Assembly (NCBI RefSeq): GCF_003319105.1 | Contig: NZ_QOHH01000008.1 | Location: 166,903 to 230,902 of the forward strand | Reading direction: 5' to 3' | Length of the DNA stretch: 64,000 nt | Source of the DNA: Blastococcus sp. TF02-09 | GTDB taxonomy: Bacteria > Actinomycetota > Actinomycetes > Mycobacteriales > Geodermatophilaceae | Part shown: piece after piece, positions 53,321 through 61,651 of the stretch | How positions within the stretch are numbered: the first letter of the stretch is position 1 | How the letters are laid out: each line of letters starts with the position of its first letter | Notes under the pieces: model-generated | Databases searched by the model: none | Told to the model about the DNA's origin: nothing | Seen by the model: the letters and a program-made list of their open reading frames with translations, nothing else | Made by a program: the position numbers and the translations under genes

Positions 53321-53324
<4 letters not shown>

Positions 53325-53770
53325 CCGGCCCGGTCGACCCGGCGCGGGGCGCCGCGCGGTCGGTCGCCGAGGACGCGCCGGTCTTCGTCATCTCCGTGGC
53401 GGCCGAGCTGGCCGGCATGCACGCGCAGACGCTGCGCCAGTACGACCGGCTCGGCCTGGTCAGCCCCGGGCGCACGCCCGGCGGCGGCCGCCGGTACAGC
53501 CCGCGGGACGTGGCGCTGCTCCGCGAGGTGCAGCGGCTGTCGCAGGAGGACGGCGTCAACCTCGCCGGCATCAAGCGGATCATCGAGCTCGAGTCGCAGG
53601 TCGAGGCGCTCCAGGCGCGCGTCCACGAGCTGCTCGCCGAGCTGGAGCACAGCGAGCACCGCCGGATGGCCGCCGAGGCCGCGGTCCCGGCGGGCTACCG
53701 CGCCGAGCTCGTGCCGCAGCGCCGGCCCGGCAACGCGCTGGTCGTGTGGCGCCCGCGGAGCGGTCGGTGA
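53321..53770 (+). CDS. hspR: Heat-shock repressor HspR (MerR family)
   Basis: A 149-residue MerR-type regulator: [76 protein letters not shown], then a coiled coil. It represses dnaK and clpB by binding HAIR boxes, with DnaK as co-repressor. Fourth gene of the dnaK operon, the standard actinobacterial order. HAIR-like sites stand before dnaK and clpB. Confidence 0.93.
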
Positions 53771-54246
53771 GCGAGCTCGACCCGCACGCCGCGTTCGTCG
53801 AGCTGGAGCGCGAGATCGGCCTGCTGCTGCGGCGTTCCCGGGCGATCTCGTCCCGGCTGGCCGGTCAGCTGCACCCCGACCTCGACGGCGCCGCCTTCGG
53901 TCTGCTGGCGCTGCTGCAGGACACCGGTCCGCTGCGGGCCAGCGACCTCGTGGCGCGGCTGGGCCTGGACAAGAGCACGGTGAGCCGGCAGGTGGCCAGC
54001 CTCGTCGGGCTGGGCCTGGTCGAGCGCAGCGCGGACCCCGACGACGGTCGAGCGCAGGTGCTGACGCCGTCGGCCGAGGGCGCGGCGCGCCTGGCGCAGA
54101 TCCGCGACGCCCGCCGCGAGCGCTGGGAGGCCGACCTGGGCCACTGGCCCGCCGAGGACGTCGCCACGCTGGCCGAGCTGCTGCACCGGCTCAACCGGAT
54201 CGGTGACGCGTGGGCACGCGAGGCCGACGAGGAGCCCGTGGACTGA
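53767..54246 (+). CDS. MarR-family regulator
   Basis: A 159-residue MarR protein from GTG 53767, which overlaps the hspR stop by four bases (an upstream GTG at 53746 is less likely). Winged helix: GPLRASDLVARLGLDKSTVS, RQVASLVGLGLVERSADPDD, GRAQVLTPSAEG. It rides at the end of the heat-shock operon, but its own target may be the efflux unit that follows. Confidence 0.83.
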   Translation: MSELDPHAAFVELEREIGLLLRRSRAISSRLAGQLHPDLDGAAFGLLALLQDTGPLRASDLVARLGLDKSTVSRQVASLVGLGLVERSADPDDGRAQVLTPSAEGAARLAQIRDARRERWEADLGHWPAEDVATLAELLHRLNRIGDAWAREADEEPVD

Positions 54247-54279
54247 GGGCCGCCCGGGAAGAAGCCTGACGCATTGTTC

Positions 54280-54294
54280 GTTGCAGACAGCAAC
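54280..54294. promoter_or_regulatory. GTTGC-N5-GCAAC dyad, candidate MarR operator
   Basis: A 5-5-5 inverted repeat covers the -35 box of the efflux promoter. A second half site (GGTTGCA) lies over the -10. Either MarR gene on the two sides could bind it. Confidence 0.5.
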
Positions 54295-54309
54295 CAAAAA
54301 GTCTATGGT
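54281..54309 (+). promoter_or_regulatory. Sigma-70-type promoter of the MarR-efflux unit
   Basis: TTGCAG and TATGGT with a 17-base spacer, 39 bases before the ATG at 54348, in a conspicuously A/T-rich patch (CAACCAAAAAGTCTATGG). The best housekeeping-type promoter in the window. Confidence 0.6.
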
Positions 54310-54347
54310 TGCACTCTGCACGCTTTCCGATCGTCAGGACCCCCGTC

Positions 54348-54839
54348 ATGCCCATCAGTCCTGGGACGCGCGACCGGCTGACCGCCAGCATCGCGCAGCT
54401 CATCCGGACCGGCCGCCACGTCAGCACCCGCGCGGCCACCCAGCTCTACGGCGAGCTCCCCTCCTACGGCTGGACGCTGCTGCTGCCCCTCGAGCAGGAC
54501 GGCGACCAGCGCTGCAGCGCGCTGGCCGCGCGCGCCGGTGTCGACGTCTCCGTGGCCAGCCGCCAGCTCGCCGTTCTCGAGCGGTCGGGCTACGTGGAGC
54601 GGCACCCCGATCCCCGCGACGGGCGGGCCAGCCTGCTCCGGCTCACCGCGCAGGGCGCCGAGGCGCTCGCCGCGACCCGCGCGATGCGCGCGGACTGGGC
54701 GCTGGCCGCGCTGTCCGGCTGGAGCGAGGACGACGCCCTCCGGCTGACCGACCTGCTCGACCGCCTCCGCGCCGACATCGAGGTGGCCGTCCCGGCACCC
54801 CGGACGGCCCGGCCCGAACCGCAGGAGGCCCGTCGATGA
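54348..54839 (+). CDS. MarR-family regulator of the efflux gene
   Basis: A 163-residue MarR protein from ATG 54348. HTH: LPLEQDGDQRCSALAARAGV, DVSVASRQLAVLERSGYVER, HPDPRDGRASLLRLTAQGAE. It ends 61 bases before the MFS gene and shares its promoter region, so it most likely represses its own transcript and the pump until a drug-like ligand binds. Confidence 0.85.
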   Translation: MPISPGTRDRLTASIAQLIRTGRHVSTRAATQLYGELPSYGWTLLLPLEQDGDQRCSALAARAGVDVSVASRQLAVLERSGYVERHPDPRDGRASLLRLTAQGAEALAATRAMRADWALAALSGWSEDDALRLTDLLDRLRADIEVAVPAPRTARPEPQEARR

Positions 54840-54900
54840 CCGGCGCCCCGCCGTTCCGCCCACCACGCACGAACGCCCCTCGCAGCCCGGCAGGAGAACC

Positions 54901-56496
54901 ATGACCAGCACCGTCGACCGGCCGGTCGTCGAGGCCCCCCTCGAGCAGCAGGGGCGCATGACGCACCGCCAGATCCTCTCGGCGCTGTCCGGGATGATGC
55001 TGGCGATGTTCGTGGCGTTCCTGTCCTCGACCGTCGTCTCGAACGCGCTGCCCACGATCATCACCGACCTGCGCGGCTCGCAGAGCCAGTACACGTGGGT
55101 GGTCACCGCCACCCTGCTGGCCTCGACCGCGTCCACGCCCATCTGGGGCAAGCTCTCGGACCTGTTCAGCAAGAAGCTGCTGCTCCAGCTGGCCATCGTC
55201 ATCTTCATCGTCGGCTCGATGCTGGCCGGGCTGTCCGGGTCGGTCGAGACGCTCATCGCCTGGCGCGTGCTCCAGGGGCTGGGCCTCGGGGGCCTGCAGT
55301 CGCTGGTCCAGATCGCGATGGCGGCCATGATCAGCCCGCGCGAGCGCGGCCGGTACTCCGGTCTGCTCGGCAGCGTCATGGCCGTCGCCACCGTCGGCGG
55401 GCCGCTCATCGGCGGTCTGCTCGTCGACACGAGCTGGCTGGGCTGGCGCTGGTGCTTCTACGTCGGCGTCCCCTTCGCCGCGGCCGCCCTGGTGCTGCTG
55501 CAGCGGACGCTGCACCTGCCGGTGACCAAGCGGGACGTGCACATCGACTACCTGGGCGCCGCGCTGCTCACCGCCGCGGTCTCCGCGCTGCTGATCTGGG
55601 TGACCCTCGCCGGGTCGAGCTTCGACTGGCTCTCCACCGAGTCGGTGCTCTTCGTCGGCGGCTCGGTCCTGGCCATCGCCGCCTTCCTGGTCACCGAGAC
55701 GCACGCGTTGGAGCCGATCGTCCCGCTGCGGCTCTTCCGGGACCGGACGACGACGCTGGCGGTCGTGGCCAGCATCGCCATCGGTGTGGCCATGTTCGGG
55801 TCGACGGTCTTCCTCGGTCAGTACCTGCAGATCTCCCGTGGGTACTCGCCGACGGCGGCCGGTCTGCTCACCGTCCCCATGGTCGGCGGGCTGCTGCTCT
55901 CCTCCACGGTCTCCGGCATCCTGATCACCCGGACCGGCCGGTGGAAGCGGTTCCTCACCGCGGGCTCGGTGCTCGTCGTGCTCGGCTTCGGCCTGCTGTC
56001 GCTGCTGGACCACGAGACCGACATGGTCCTGCTGGGGGTCTTCCTCTTCGTCCTCGGCGTCGGCATCGGCATGACGATGCAGAACCTCGTGCTGGCCGTG
56101 CAGAACACGGTCGCGGCGTCGGACCTGGGCGCGGCGAGCTCCGCCGTGGCCTTCTTCCGCAGCCTCGGCGGCACGATCGGCGTCTCGGTGCTGGGCGCGG
56201 TGCTCAGCGCCCGGGTCACCACGCTGATCACCGCGGGCCTGCCGCCCGAGGCCGCCGCCGCGGCCGGCAACGGCAGCGTGGGCCTCGCCGACCTCGCGGA
56301 CGCCCCGCCGGCGATCCAGGAGCTGATCCGGATCTCCTACGGCGACGCCACCGGCCGGATCTTCCTGGTCTCCGCGGTGGTGGCGGTGGCCGCGGTGATC
56401 GCGATCGCCTTCATCCGCGAGATCGCCTTGAGCACCCGCAGCGGCGACCAGCGGCTGCGCGACGAGTCCGGCACCCCCGACGTCGTCGGCGTCTGA
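54901..56496 (+). CDS. Drug-efflux MFS transporter, EmrB/QacA (DHA2) type
   Basis: A 531-residue, 14-helix MFS antiporter. Motif D1/A: WGKLSDLFSKKLLLQ; motif C: GPLIGGLLVD (TM5); opening MLAMFVAFLSSTVVSNALPT. A QacA/EmrB-like proton-driven exporter of lipophilic drugs. The ATG follows GGAG. Controlled by the MarR gene just upstream. Followed by a strong terminator. Confidence 0.9.
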   Translation: MTSTVDRPVVEAPLEQQGRMTHRQILSALSGMMLAMFVAFLSSTVVSNALPTIITDLRGSQSQYTWVVTATLLASTASTPIWGKLSDLFSKKLLLQLAIVIFIVGSMLAGLSGSVETLIAWRVLQGLGLGGLQSLVQIAMAAMISPRERGRYSGLLGSVMAVATVGGPLIGGLLVDTSWLGWRWCFYVGVPFAAAALVLLQRTLHLPVTKRDVHIDYLGAALLTAAVSALLIWVTLAGSSFDWLSTESVLFVGGSVLAIAAFLVTETHALEPIVPLRLFRDRTTTLAVVASIAIGVAMFGSTVFLGQYLQISRGYSPTAAGLLTVPMVGGLLLSSTVSGILITRTGRWKRFLTAGSVLVVLGFGLLSLLDHETDMVLLGVFLFVLGVGIGMTMQNLVLAVQNTVAASDLGAASSAVAFFRSLGGTIGVSVLGAVLSARVTTLITAGLPPEAAAAAGNGSVGLADLADAPPAIQELIRISYGDATGRIFLVSAVVAVAAVIAIAFIREIALSTRSGDQRLRDESGTPDVVGV

Positions 56497-56510
56497 CGAA
56501 GGACCAGCAC

Positions 56511-56549
56511 GACGAAGGCCCGGCCCCGTCAGGGGGCCGGGCCTTCGTC
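56511..56549. terminator. Bidirectional terminator between efflux and osmC genes
   Basis: A perfect 17-base stem (56511-56527 and 56533-56549) with a 5-base loop between converging genes. Confidence 0.85.
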
Positions 56550-56566
56550 CGTCAGGGGGTTCCTCG

Positions 56567-57001
56567 TCAGTCGAGGGCGGCGTCCAGCGTGATCTCGGTG
56601 CCGGTCAGCGCCTTGCTGACCGGGCAGCCGACCTTGGCCGCCTGGGCCGCGGTCTGGAAGCCGTCGGCGTCCAGGCCCTCGACCTCGCCGCGGACGGTCA
56701 GCTTGATGCCGGTGATCGTCGGGGCGCCGTCCTTCTGGCCCAGCGTGACGTCGGCGGTGACCTCCAGGGCGGTCGGCGTCCCGCCGGCCTTGCCGATCTC
56801 GCTCGACAGCGCCATGGCGAAGCAGGAGGAGTGCGCGGCCGCGATGAGCTCCTCGGGGCTCGTGGTGCCCCCGGCCTCGTCGGCGGCCCGCTTCGGGAAC
56901 GAGACCTCGTAGGTGCCGACCTTCGAGCTGGAGAGCTCGACCTGGCCGGAGCCCTCCTGCAGGGTGCCGTTCCACGCGGTGCGTGCGGTGCGAGTGGGCA
57001 T
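56567..57001 (-). CDS. osmC: OsmC-family peroxiredoxin
   Basis: A 144-residue OsmC. Both redox Cys are present in SSCFAMALS (about 59) and KVGCPVSKAL (about 125). The sequence around TSPEELIAAAHSSCF and the C-terminal ITLDAAL are of the OsmC (not Ohr) subgroup. It reduces organic hydroperoxides with low-molecular-weight thiols or lipoyl partners. Start ATG 57001. It lies behind the OhrR-like regulator with an 85-base gap containing a palindrome. Confidence 0.9.
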   Translation of the reverse strand: MPTRTARTAWNGTLQEGSGQVELSSSKVGTYEVSFPKRAADEAGGTTSPEELIAAAHSSCFAMALSSEIGKAGGTPTALEVTADVTLGQKDGAPTITGIKLTVRGEVEGLDADGFQTAAQAAKVGCPVSKALTGTEITLDAALD

Positions 57002-57061
57002 GTCACTTCTCCCGTGCCGGGCGCCGCCCGCTCCTGGACGGCGCATCGGGGCAGCCCCTAC

Positions 57062-57077
57062 CCCGGGACGTCCCGGG
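57062..57077. promoter_or_regulatory. Perfect 16-base palindrome before osmC
   Basis: CCCGGGACGTCCCGGG, exact, in the gap between the OhrR-like gene and osmC, 61 bases before the osmC ATG. Operator or short terminator. Confidence 0.45.
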
Positions 57078-57086
57078 TCCACGCAT

Positions 57087-57542
57087 TCAGCAGACGGCTG
57101 CTCCGCCGTTCACCCGCTCGACCAGCAGCTGCAGCCGGCGCTTGAGGTCGGCGAACTCGTCGGTGTCGAAGCCGATGGCCCCGATCATCTCCTGCGAGAT
57201 GCCGTAGGACTTCTCCTTCAGCGCGCGCCCCTCGTCGGTCAGCGCGATCGCCACGGAGCGCTCGTCCTCGACGCGGCGGTGACGGGTGACCAGACCGGCG
57301 GCGGTGAGCCGCTTGAGCAGCGGGGACAGCGTGCCGCTGTCCAGGGCCAGGCGGGAGCCCAGCTGCCCCACGGTCTGGTGGTCCTCTTCCCAGAGCAGCA
57401 TCATGACGAGGTACTGGGGATAGGTCAGACCGATGGCGTCGAGCATGGGTCGGTAGCGCGCGGTCACGGCGCGGGAGGCCGCGTACAGCGCGAAGCAGAG
57501 CTGGTCGTCGAGCGCCACGCTGGGTGCCGGCAGGGCGGTCAT
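57087..57542 (-). CDS. ohrR: OhrR-like peroxide-sensing MarR regulator
   Basis: A 151-residue MarR protein with the OhrR N-terminus LDDQLCFALYAASRAVTARY, in which the Cys (residue 16) is the peroxide-sensing thiol, followed by RPMLDAIGLTYPQYLVMMLL and DSGTLSPLLKRLTAAGLVTR. Oxidation of that Cys releases DNA. It precedes osmC on the same strand, so peroxide induces the peroxidase. A C-terminal Cys is also present. Confidence 0.87.
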   Translation of the reverse strand: MTALPAPSVALDDQLCFALYAASRAVTARYRPMLDAIGLTYPQYLVMMLLWEEDHQTVGQLGSRLALDSGTLSPLLKRLTAAGLVTRHRRVEDERSVAIALTDEGRALKEKSYGISQEMIGAIGFDTDEFADLKRRLQLLVERVNGGAAVC

Positions 57543-57636
57543 GGCTGGAGTCTACGGCGCCCGGGCGTGGATGCGGACCGCCGAGTCCGCGGCCCCGGCG
57601 TGAGCTGCGTCCCGGCGCTCGGGTGGACTCGCCAGG

Positions 57637-57657
57637 GTTGAGTGGAACAGACTCAAC
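57637..57657. promoter_or_regulatory. HAIR element, HspR operator before clpB
   Basis: GTTGAGT, 7 bases, ACTCAAC: a perfect dyad that matches the HAIR consensus at 12 of 14 arm positions, 84 bases before clpB. Confidence 0.8.
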
Positions 57658-57740
57658 TCCACGGTCGTTGGTGACAGCGACCACCGGGCCGCCGACGAGG
57701 CGGCACCAGCACGACAGACGGAAGGACGCGGTCCGCGACC

Positions 57741-60332
57741 ATGGAGAGCAAGCTGACCACCCGTTCGCAGGAGGCCATCGCCGCCGCCCAGCGGCTCGCG
57801 GTCGCCCGTGGCCAGGCGGCGCTGGAGCCGCTGCACCTGCTGGCGGCGCTGCTCGAGCAGGACGACGGCATCGCCGCTCCGCTGCTCAAGGCCGTCGGCG
57901 CCGACGCCGCGGACGTGCGGGCGAAGGCCGAGGCCGCCGTGCGCCGGCTGCCCAGCGTCAGCGGGGCGACCGTGCCCGCGCCCTCGCCCACGCGCGAGTT
58001 CCTCCGCGTCATGAACGACGCCGGGGAGCAGGCGAGCGCCCTGGGCGACGAGTACGTCTCCACCGAGCACCTGCTGGTCGGCCTGGCCGGCGCCGGCGGC
58101 GAGGCCGGCGCGGTGCTGACCGGCGCCGGGGCCACCCGCGACGCGCTGCTCGCGGCGTTCCGCACCGTCCGGGGCAGCCGCAAGGTCACCACGCCGGACC
58201 CGGAGGGCACGTTCCAGGCCCTCGAGAAGTACGCCGTCGACCTCACCGAGCGCGCCCGCGAGGGCAAGATCGACCCGGTCATCGGCCGCGACACCGAGAT
58301 CCGCCGCGTGGTGCAGGTGCTCTCGCGGCGGACCAAGAACAACCCGGTCCTCATCGGCGAGCCCGGCGTCGGCAAGACGGCGATCGTCGAGGGCCTCGCC
58401 CAGCGGATCGTCGCGGGCGACGTGCCGGAGAGCCTCAAGGGCAAGCGCCTCATGGCGCTGGACCTCGGCGCGATGGTGGCCGGCGCCAAGTACCGCGGTG
58501 AGTTCGAGGAGCGGCTCAAGGCCGTCCTGCAGGAGATCATCGACGCCGAGGGTCAGGTCGTCACCTTCATCGACGAGCTGCACACCATCGTCGGGGCCGG
58601 CGCCACCGGCGAGTCGGCCATGGACGCCGGCAACATGATCAAGCCGATGCTCGCCCGCGGTGAGCTGCGCATGGTCGGCGCGACGACGCTGGACGAGTAC
58701 CGCGAGCACATCGAGAAGGACCCCGCGCTCGAGCGCCGCTTCCAGCAGGTGCTGGTGGGCGAGCCCAGCGTCGAGGACACCATCGGCATCCTGCGCGGGC
58801 TCAAGGAGCGCTACGAGGTCCACCACGGCGTCCGCATCACCGACGCCGCGATCGTCGCGGCCGCCACCTTGTCGGACCGGTACGTCACGGCCCGCTTCCT
58901 GCCGGACAAGGCGATCGACCTGGTCGACGAGGCGGCCAGCCGGCTGCGCATGGAGATCGACAGCCGTCCCGTCGAGGTCGACGAGGTCGAGCGCGCGGTG
59001 CGCCGGCTGGAGATCGAGGAGATGGCGCTGTCCAAGGAGGACGACCCGTCGTCCCTCGAGCGGCTGGCGGCGCTCCGGGCCGACCTGGCGGACCGACGGC
59101 AGGAGCTGGCCGAGCTGACCGCCCGCTGGCAGCAGGACAAGAGCGCGATCGGCCGCATCCAGGCCATCAAGGAGGAGCTGGAGCGCCTGCGCCTCGAGGC
59201 CGAGCGCGCCGAGCGGGACGGCGACCTCGCCCACGTGGCCGAGCTGCGCTACGGCCGGCTGCCCCAGCTGGAGAAGTCGCTCGCCGACGCGGAGACCTCG
59301 GTGGAGACCGGTGACTCCATGCTCAAGGAGGAGGTCGGCCCCGACGACATCGCCGAGGTCGTCCAGGCCTGGACCGGCATCCCCGCCGGCCGGCTGCTCG
59401 AGGGCGAGACCCAGAAGCTGCTGCGCATGGAGGACGAGCTCGCGAAGCGGGTCGTCGGCCAGCCCGACGCCGTCCGCGCCGTCGCCGACGCCGTCCGCCG
59501 GGCGCGCTCCGGCGTCGCCGACCCCGACCGGCCCACCGGTTCCTGGCTGTTCCTCGGCCCCACGGGTGTCGGCAAGACCGAGCTGGCCAAGGCGCTGGCG
59601 GAGTTCCTGTTCGACGACGAGCGGGCGATGGTCCGCATCGACATGAGCGAGTACTCGGAGAAGCACTCGGTGGCGCGGCTGGTCGGGGCGCCCCCCGGCT
59701 ACGTCGGCTACGAGGCCGGTGGCCAGCTCACCGAGGCGGTGCGGCGCCGTCCGTACACGGTGGTGCTGCTCGACGAGGTCGAGAAGGCGCACCCCGACGT
59801 CTTCGACGTGCTGCTGCAGGTGCTCGACGACGGCCGGCTCACCGACGGCCAGGGCCGCACGGTCGACTTCCGGAACACGCTGCTGATCCTGACGTCGAAC
59901 CTGGGCTCGCAGATCATCGCCGACCAGTCCGTGCCCGAGGACCGCCGGCGCACGGCGGTCCAGGAGGTCGTGCGCAGCCACTTCAAGCCGGAGTTCCTCA
60001 ACCGGCTCGACGACGTCGTCATCTTCCGGGCCCTGGGCACCGAGGAGCTCGCCGGCATCGTCGACCTCCAGGTCGGCGTGCTGGCCCGGCGGCTGGCCGG
60101 ACGGCGGCTCACGCTGCGGGTCACCGACGCGGCGCGGGAGTGGCTGGCGCTCAACGGCTTCGACCCGGTCTACGGCGCCCGGCCGCTGCGCCGGCTGGTG
60201 CAGTCGGCCATCGGCGACCAGCTCGCCCGCGCCCTGCTCTCCGGCGAGATCCGGGACGGCGACGTGGTCGTCGTGGACTGGCCGGCCGACGTCACCGAGG
60301 GCGACGCCGGGCTGAGCGTCACGCGGGGCTGA
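57741..60332 (+). CDS. clpB: ClpB disaggregase
   Basis: An 863-residue AAA+ protein. N-domain repeats ([20 protein letters not shown]), first Walker [14 protein letters not shown] (about 206), the long coiled coil ([20 protein letters not shown]), second Walker [13 protein letters not shown] (about 607) with [20 protein letters not shown]. It extracts proteins from aggregates with DnaK. The HAIR box upstream links it to HspR. Confidence 0.96.
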   Translation: MESKLTTRSQEAIAAAQRLAVARGQAALEPLHLLAALLEQDDGIAAPLLKAVGADAADVRAKAEAAVRRLPSVSGATVPAPSPTREFLRVMNDAGEQASALGDEYVSTEHLLVGLAGAGGEAGAVLTGAGATRDALLAAFRTVRGSRKVTTPDPEGTFQALEKYAVDLTERAREGKIDPVIGRDTEIRRVVQVLSRRTKNNPVLIGEPGVGKTAIVEGLAQRIVAGDVPESLKGKRLMALDLGAMVAGAKYRGEFEERLKAVLQEIIDAEGQVVTFIDELHTIVGAGATGESAMDAGNMIKPMLARGELRMVGATTLDEYREHIEKDPALERRFQQVLVGEPSVEDTIGILRGLKERYEVHHGVRITDAAIVAAATLSDRYVTARFLPDKAIDLVDEAASRLRMEIDSRPVEVDEVERAVRRLEIEEMALSKEDDPSSLERLAALRADLADRRQELAELTARWQQDKSAIGRIQAIKEELERLRLEAERAERDGDLAHVAELRYGRLPQLEKSLADAETSVETGDSMLKEEVGPDDIAEVVQAWTGIPAGRLLEGETQKLLRMEDELAKRVVGQPDAVRAVADAVRRARSGVADPDRPTGSWLFLGPTGVGKTELAKALAEFLFDDERAMVRIDMSEYSEKHSVARLVGAPPGYVGYEAGGQLTEAVRRRPYTVVLLDEVEKAHPDVFDVLLQVLDDGRLTDGQGRTVDFRNTLLILTSNLGSQIIADQSVPEDRRRTAVQEVVRSHFKPEFLNRLDDVVIFRALGTEELAGIVDLQVGVLARRLAGRRLTLRVTDAAREWLALNGFDPVYGARPLRRLVQSAIGDQLARALLSGEIRDGDVVVVDWPADVTEGDAGLSVTRG

Positions 60333-60412
60333 TCGACCGCGGGGCGGCGGCGGACCCGACTGGACGCGTCGGCCATGATCGGGAGGCACACCGAGCCGGG
60401 GAGGCAGCAAAC

Positions 60413-61150
60413 ATGACGTCGGACCAGGGTGGCACGCAGGGCGAGCCCGCCGGTCGCCCCGAAGGCGGGTCCGAGCCTCCTCCCCTGCAGGGCTGGAACG
60501 CACCGCCGCCTCCTCCGCAGCAGGGATGGGGCGCCCCGCCTCCGCAGCAGGGGTGGGGCGCCCCGCCGCCGCAGGGCTGGGAGGGTCAGCCGCAGCAGGG
60601 GTGGCAGCAGCCGGGACAGTGGCCCGGCTACGGGAACCCCTACGAGCCGCCGCCCCCGCCCGGCTCGGCCGACCAGCCGTTCACCGTGCGGGCGGGAATC
60701 GGTGCGTTCGTCGCCACCGTGGTGCTCGGCCTCGTCGGTTCCGTGGTCATGTTCTTCAACTACGACACGGTGCTCGACGAGGCGATCGCTCAGGCAGGTG
60801 CCGGCCTGACCGGCGAGGACCGCGAGACCGCGCAGGACATCGCCGAGATCGTCGTGCAGTTCAGCCTCGTCGTCAGCGCGATCTTCACGGCGGTCTACCT
60901 GCTGTTCCTCTGGTTCGCCTGGCGTGGGCGCAACTGGGCCCGCATCGTGCTGTGGGTGCTCGGCGGCCTGTCCGTGCTGAGCGGATTCGCCGGCATGGGC
61001 AGCGGGGGTACAGGGGTCGGCTACATCGACGGGCTGAACGTGTTCAGCCTGCTGCTCACGATCGCCGGCATCGTGCTGCTGGCGCTCAAGCCCAGCAACG
61101 ACTGGTACCGGTACATGGGCTGGGCGCGGGCCACGGGCCGGTCCCGCTGA
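60413..61150 (+). CDS. Membrane protein with QGW/Pro-rich N-terminal repeats
   Basis: A 245-residue protein from ATG 60413 (GGGGAGG nine bases before). Residues about 25-85 are a Pro/Gln/Trp-rich repeat (QQGWGAPPP several times), then three or four hydrophobic helices (FVATVVLGLVGSVVMFFNY, VSAIFTAVYLLFLWFAWRG, ARIVLWVLGGLSVLSGFAG, LLLTIAGIVLLALK). Proteins of this design are frequent in actinobacteria; the repeat may bind proteins at the membrane face. Function unknown. Confidence 0.75.
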   Translation: MTSDQGGTQGEPAGRPEGGSEPPPLQGWNAPPPPPQQGWGAPPPQQGWGAPPPQGWEGQPQQGWQQPGQWPGYGNPYEPPPPPGSADQPFTVRAGIGAFVATVVLGLVGSVVMFFNYDTVLDEAIAQAGAGLTGEDRETAQDIAEIVVQFSLVVSAIFTAVYLLFLWFAWRGRNWARIVLWVLGGLSVLSGFAGMGSGGTGVGYIDGLNVFSLLLTIAGIVLLALKPSNDWYRYMGWARATGRSR

Positions 61151-61609
61151 TCAGGCGGGGCGCTCCGCCCCGGGCAGCCAGGCGCGAGTCGTGCCCGCCA
61201 GCAGGCTGGTCAGGCCCGCGATCGACAGCACGAGCAGCAGCAGCGAGGCGATGGTCACGCCGCCGGACGCCAGCACGCTGACCACGGTCAGCAGGGCCAG
61301 CGCCCCGGTGGCGACGACGCCGGCCCACCGCGCCCAGCCCCGCCGGCGCACCAGGAAGACGGCGGCCACGGCCAGCACCAGCCCCAGCACGAGGTAGGGC
61401 ACCAGGGCGAGCAGGACGAACTGCTCGGCCTCGTCCCGGGTGATGTCGTCGGCCGCCTCGACGACGCGGTCGACGGCGACGTCGAACCCGGCCCACAGCA
61501 GCAGGCCGTTGGACAGCAGCAGCAGCGCGAGCACCGCCAGCACCCCGACGGCGACGCGCACCGAGGGCGGCATGACCGGGCGGGGGGCGGGCGAGGGGGC
61601 GGTCGGCAC
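61151..61609 (-). CDS. Four-helix membrane protein
   Basis: A 152-residue protein from GTG 61609 (ATG 61573 possible). It begins PTAPSPAPRPVMPPSVRV and has hydrophobic segments AVGVLAVLALLLLSNGLLLW, FVLLALVPYLVLGLVLAVAA, WAGVVATGALALLTVVSVLA and IASLLLLVLSIAGLTSLLAG. The Pro-rich start followed by MPPSVR and four helices is a known small actinobacterial type without assigned role. It shares its stop region with the converging gene at 61150. Confidence 0.7.
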   Translation of the reverse strand: MPTAPSPAPRPVMPPSVRVAVGVLAVLALLLLSNGLLLWAGFDVAVDRVVEAADDITRDEAEQFVLLALVPYLVLGLVLAVAAVFLVRRRGWARWAGVVATGALALLTVVSVLASGGVTIASLLLLVLSIAGLTSLLAGTTRAWLPGAERPA

Positions 61610-61651
61610 CCGCCCAGCCTGACAGTTCCGGCGCGCTCCGATCATCGGGGG

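Noticed and set aside
60480..60650. Tandem DNA repeat
   Set aside because: The repeat encodes QGWGAPPP units within a real protein; the DNA copies differ at third positions, so it is kept as a protein feature only.
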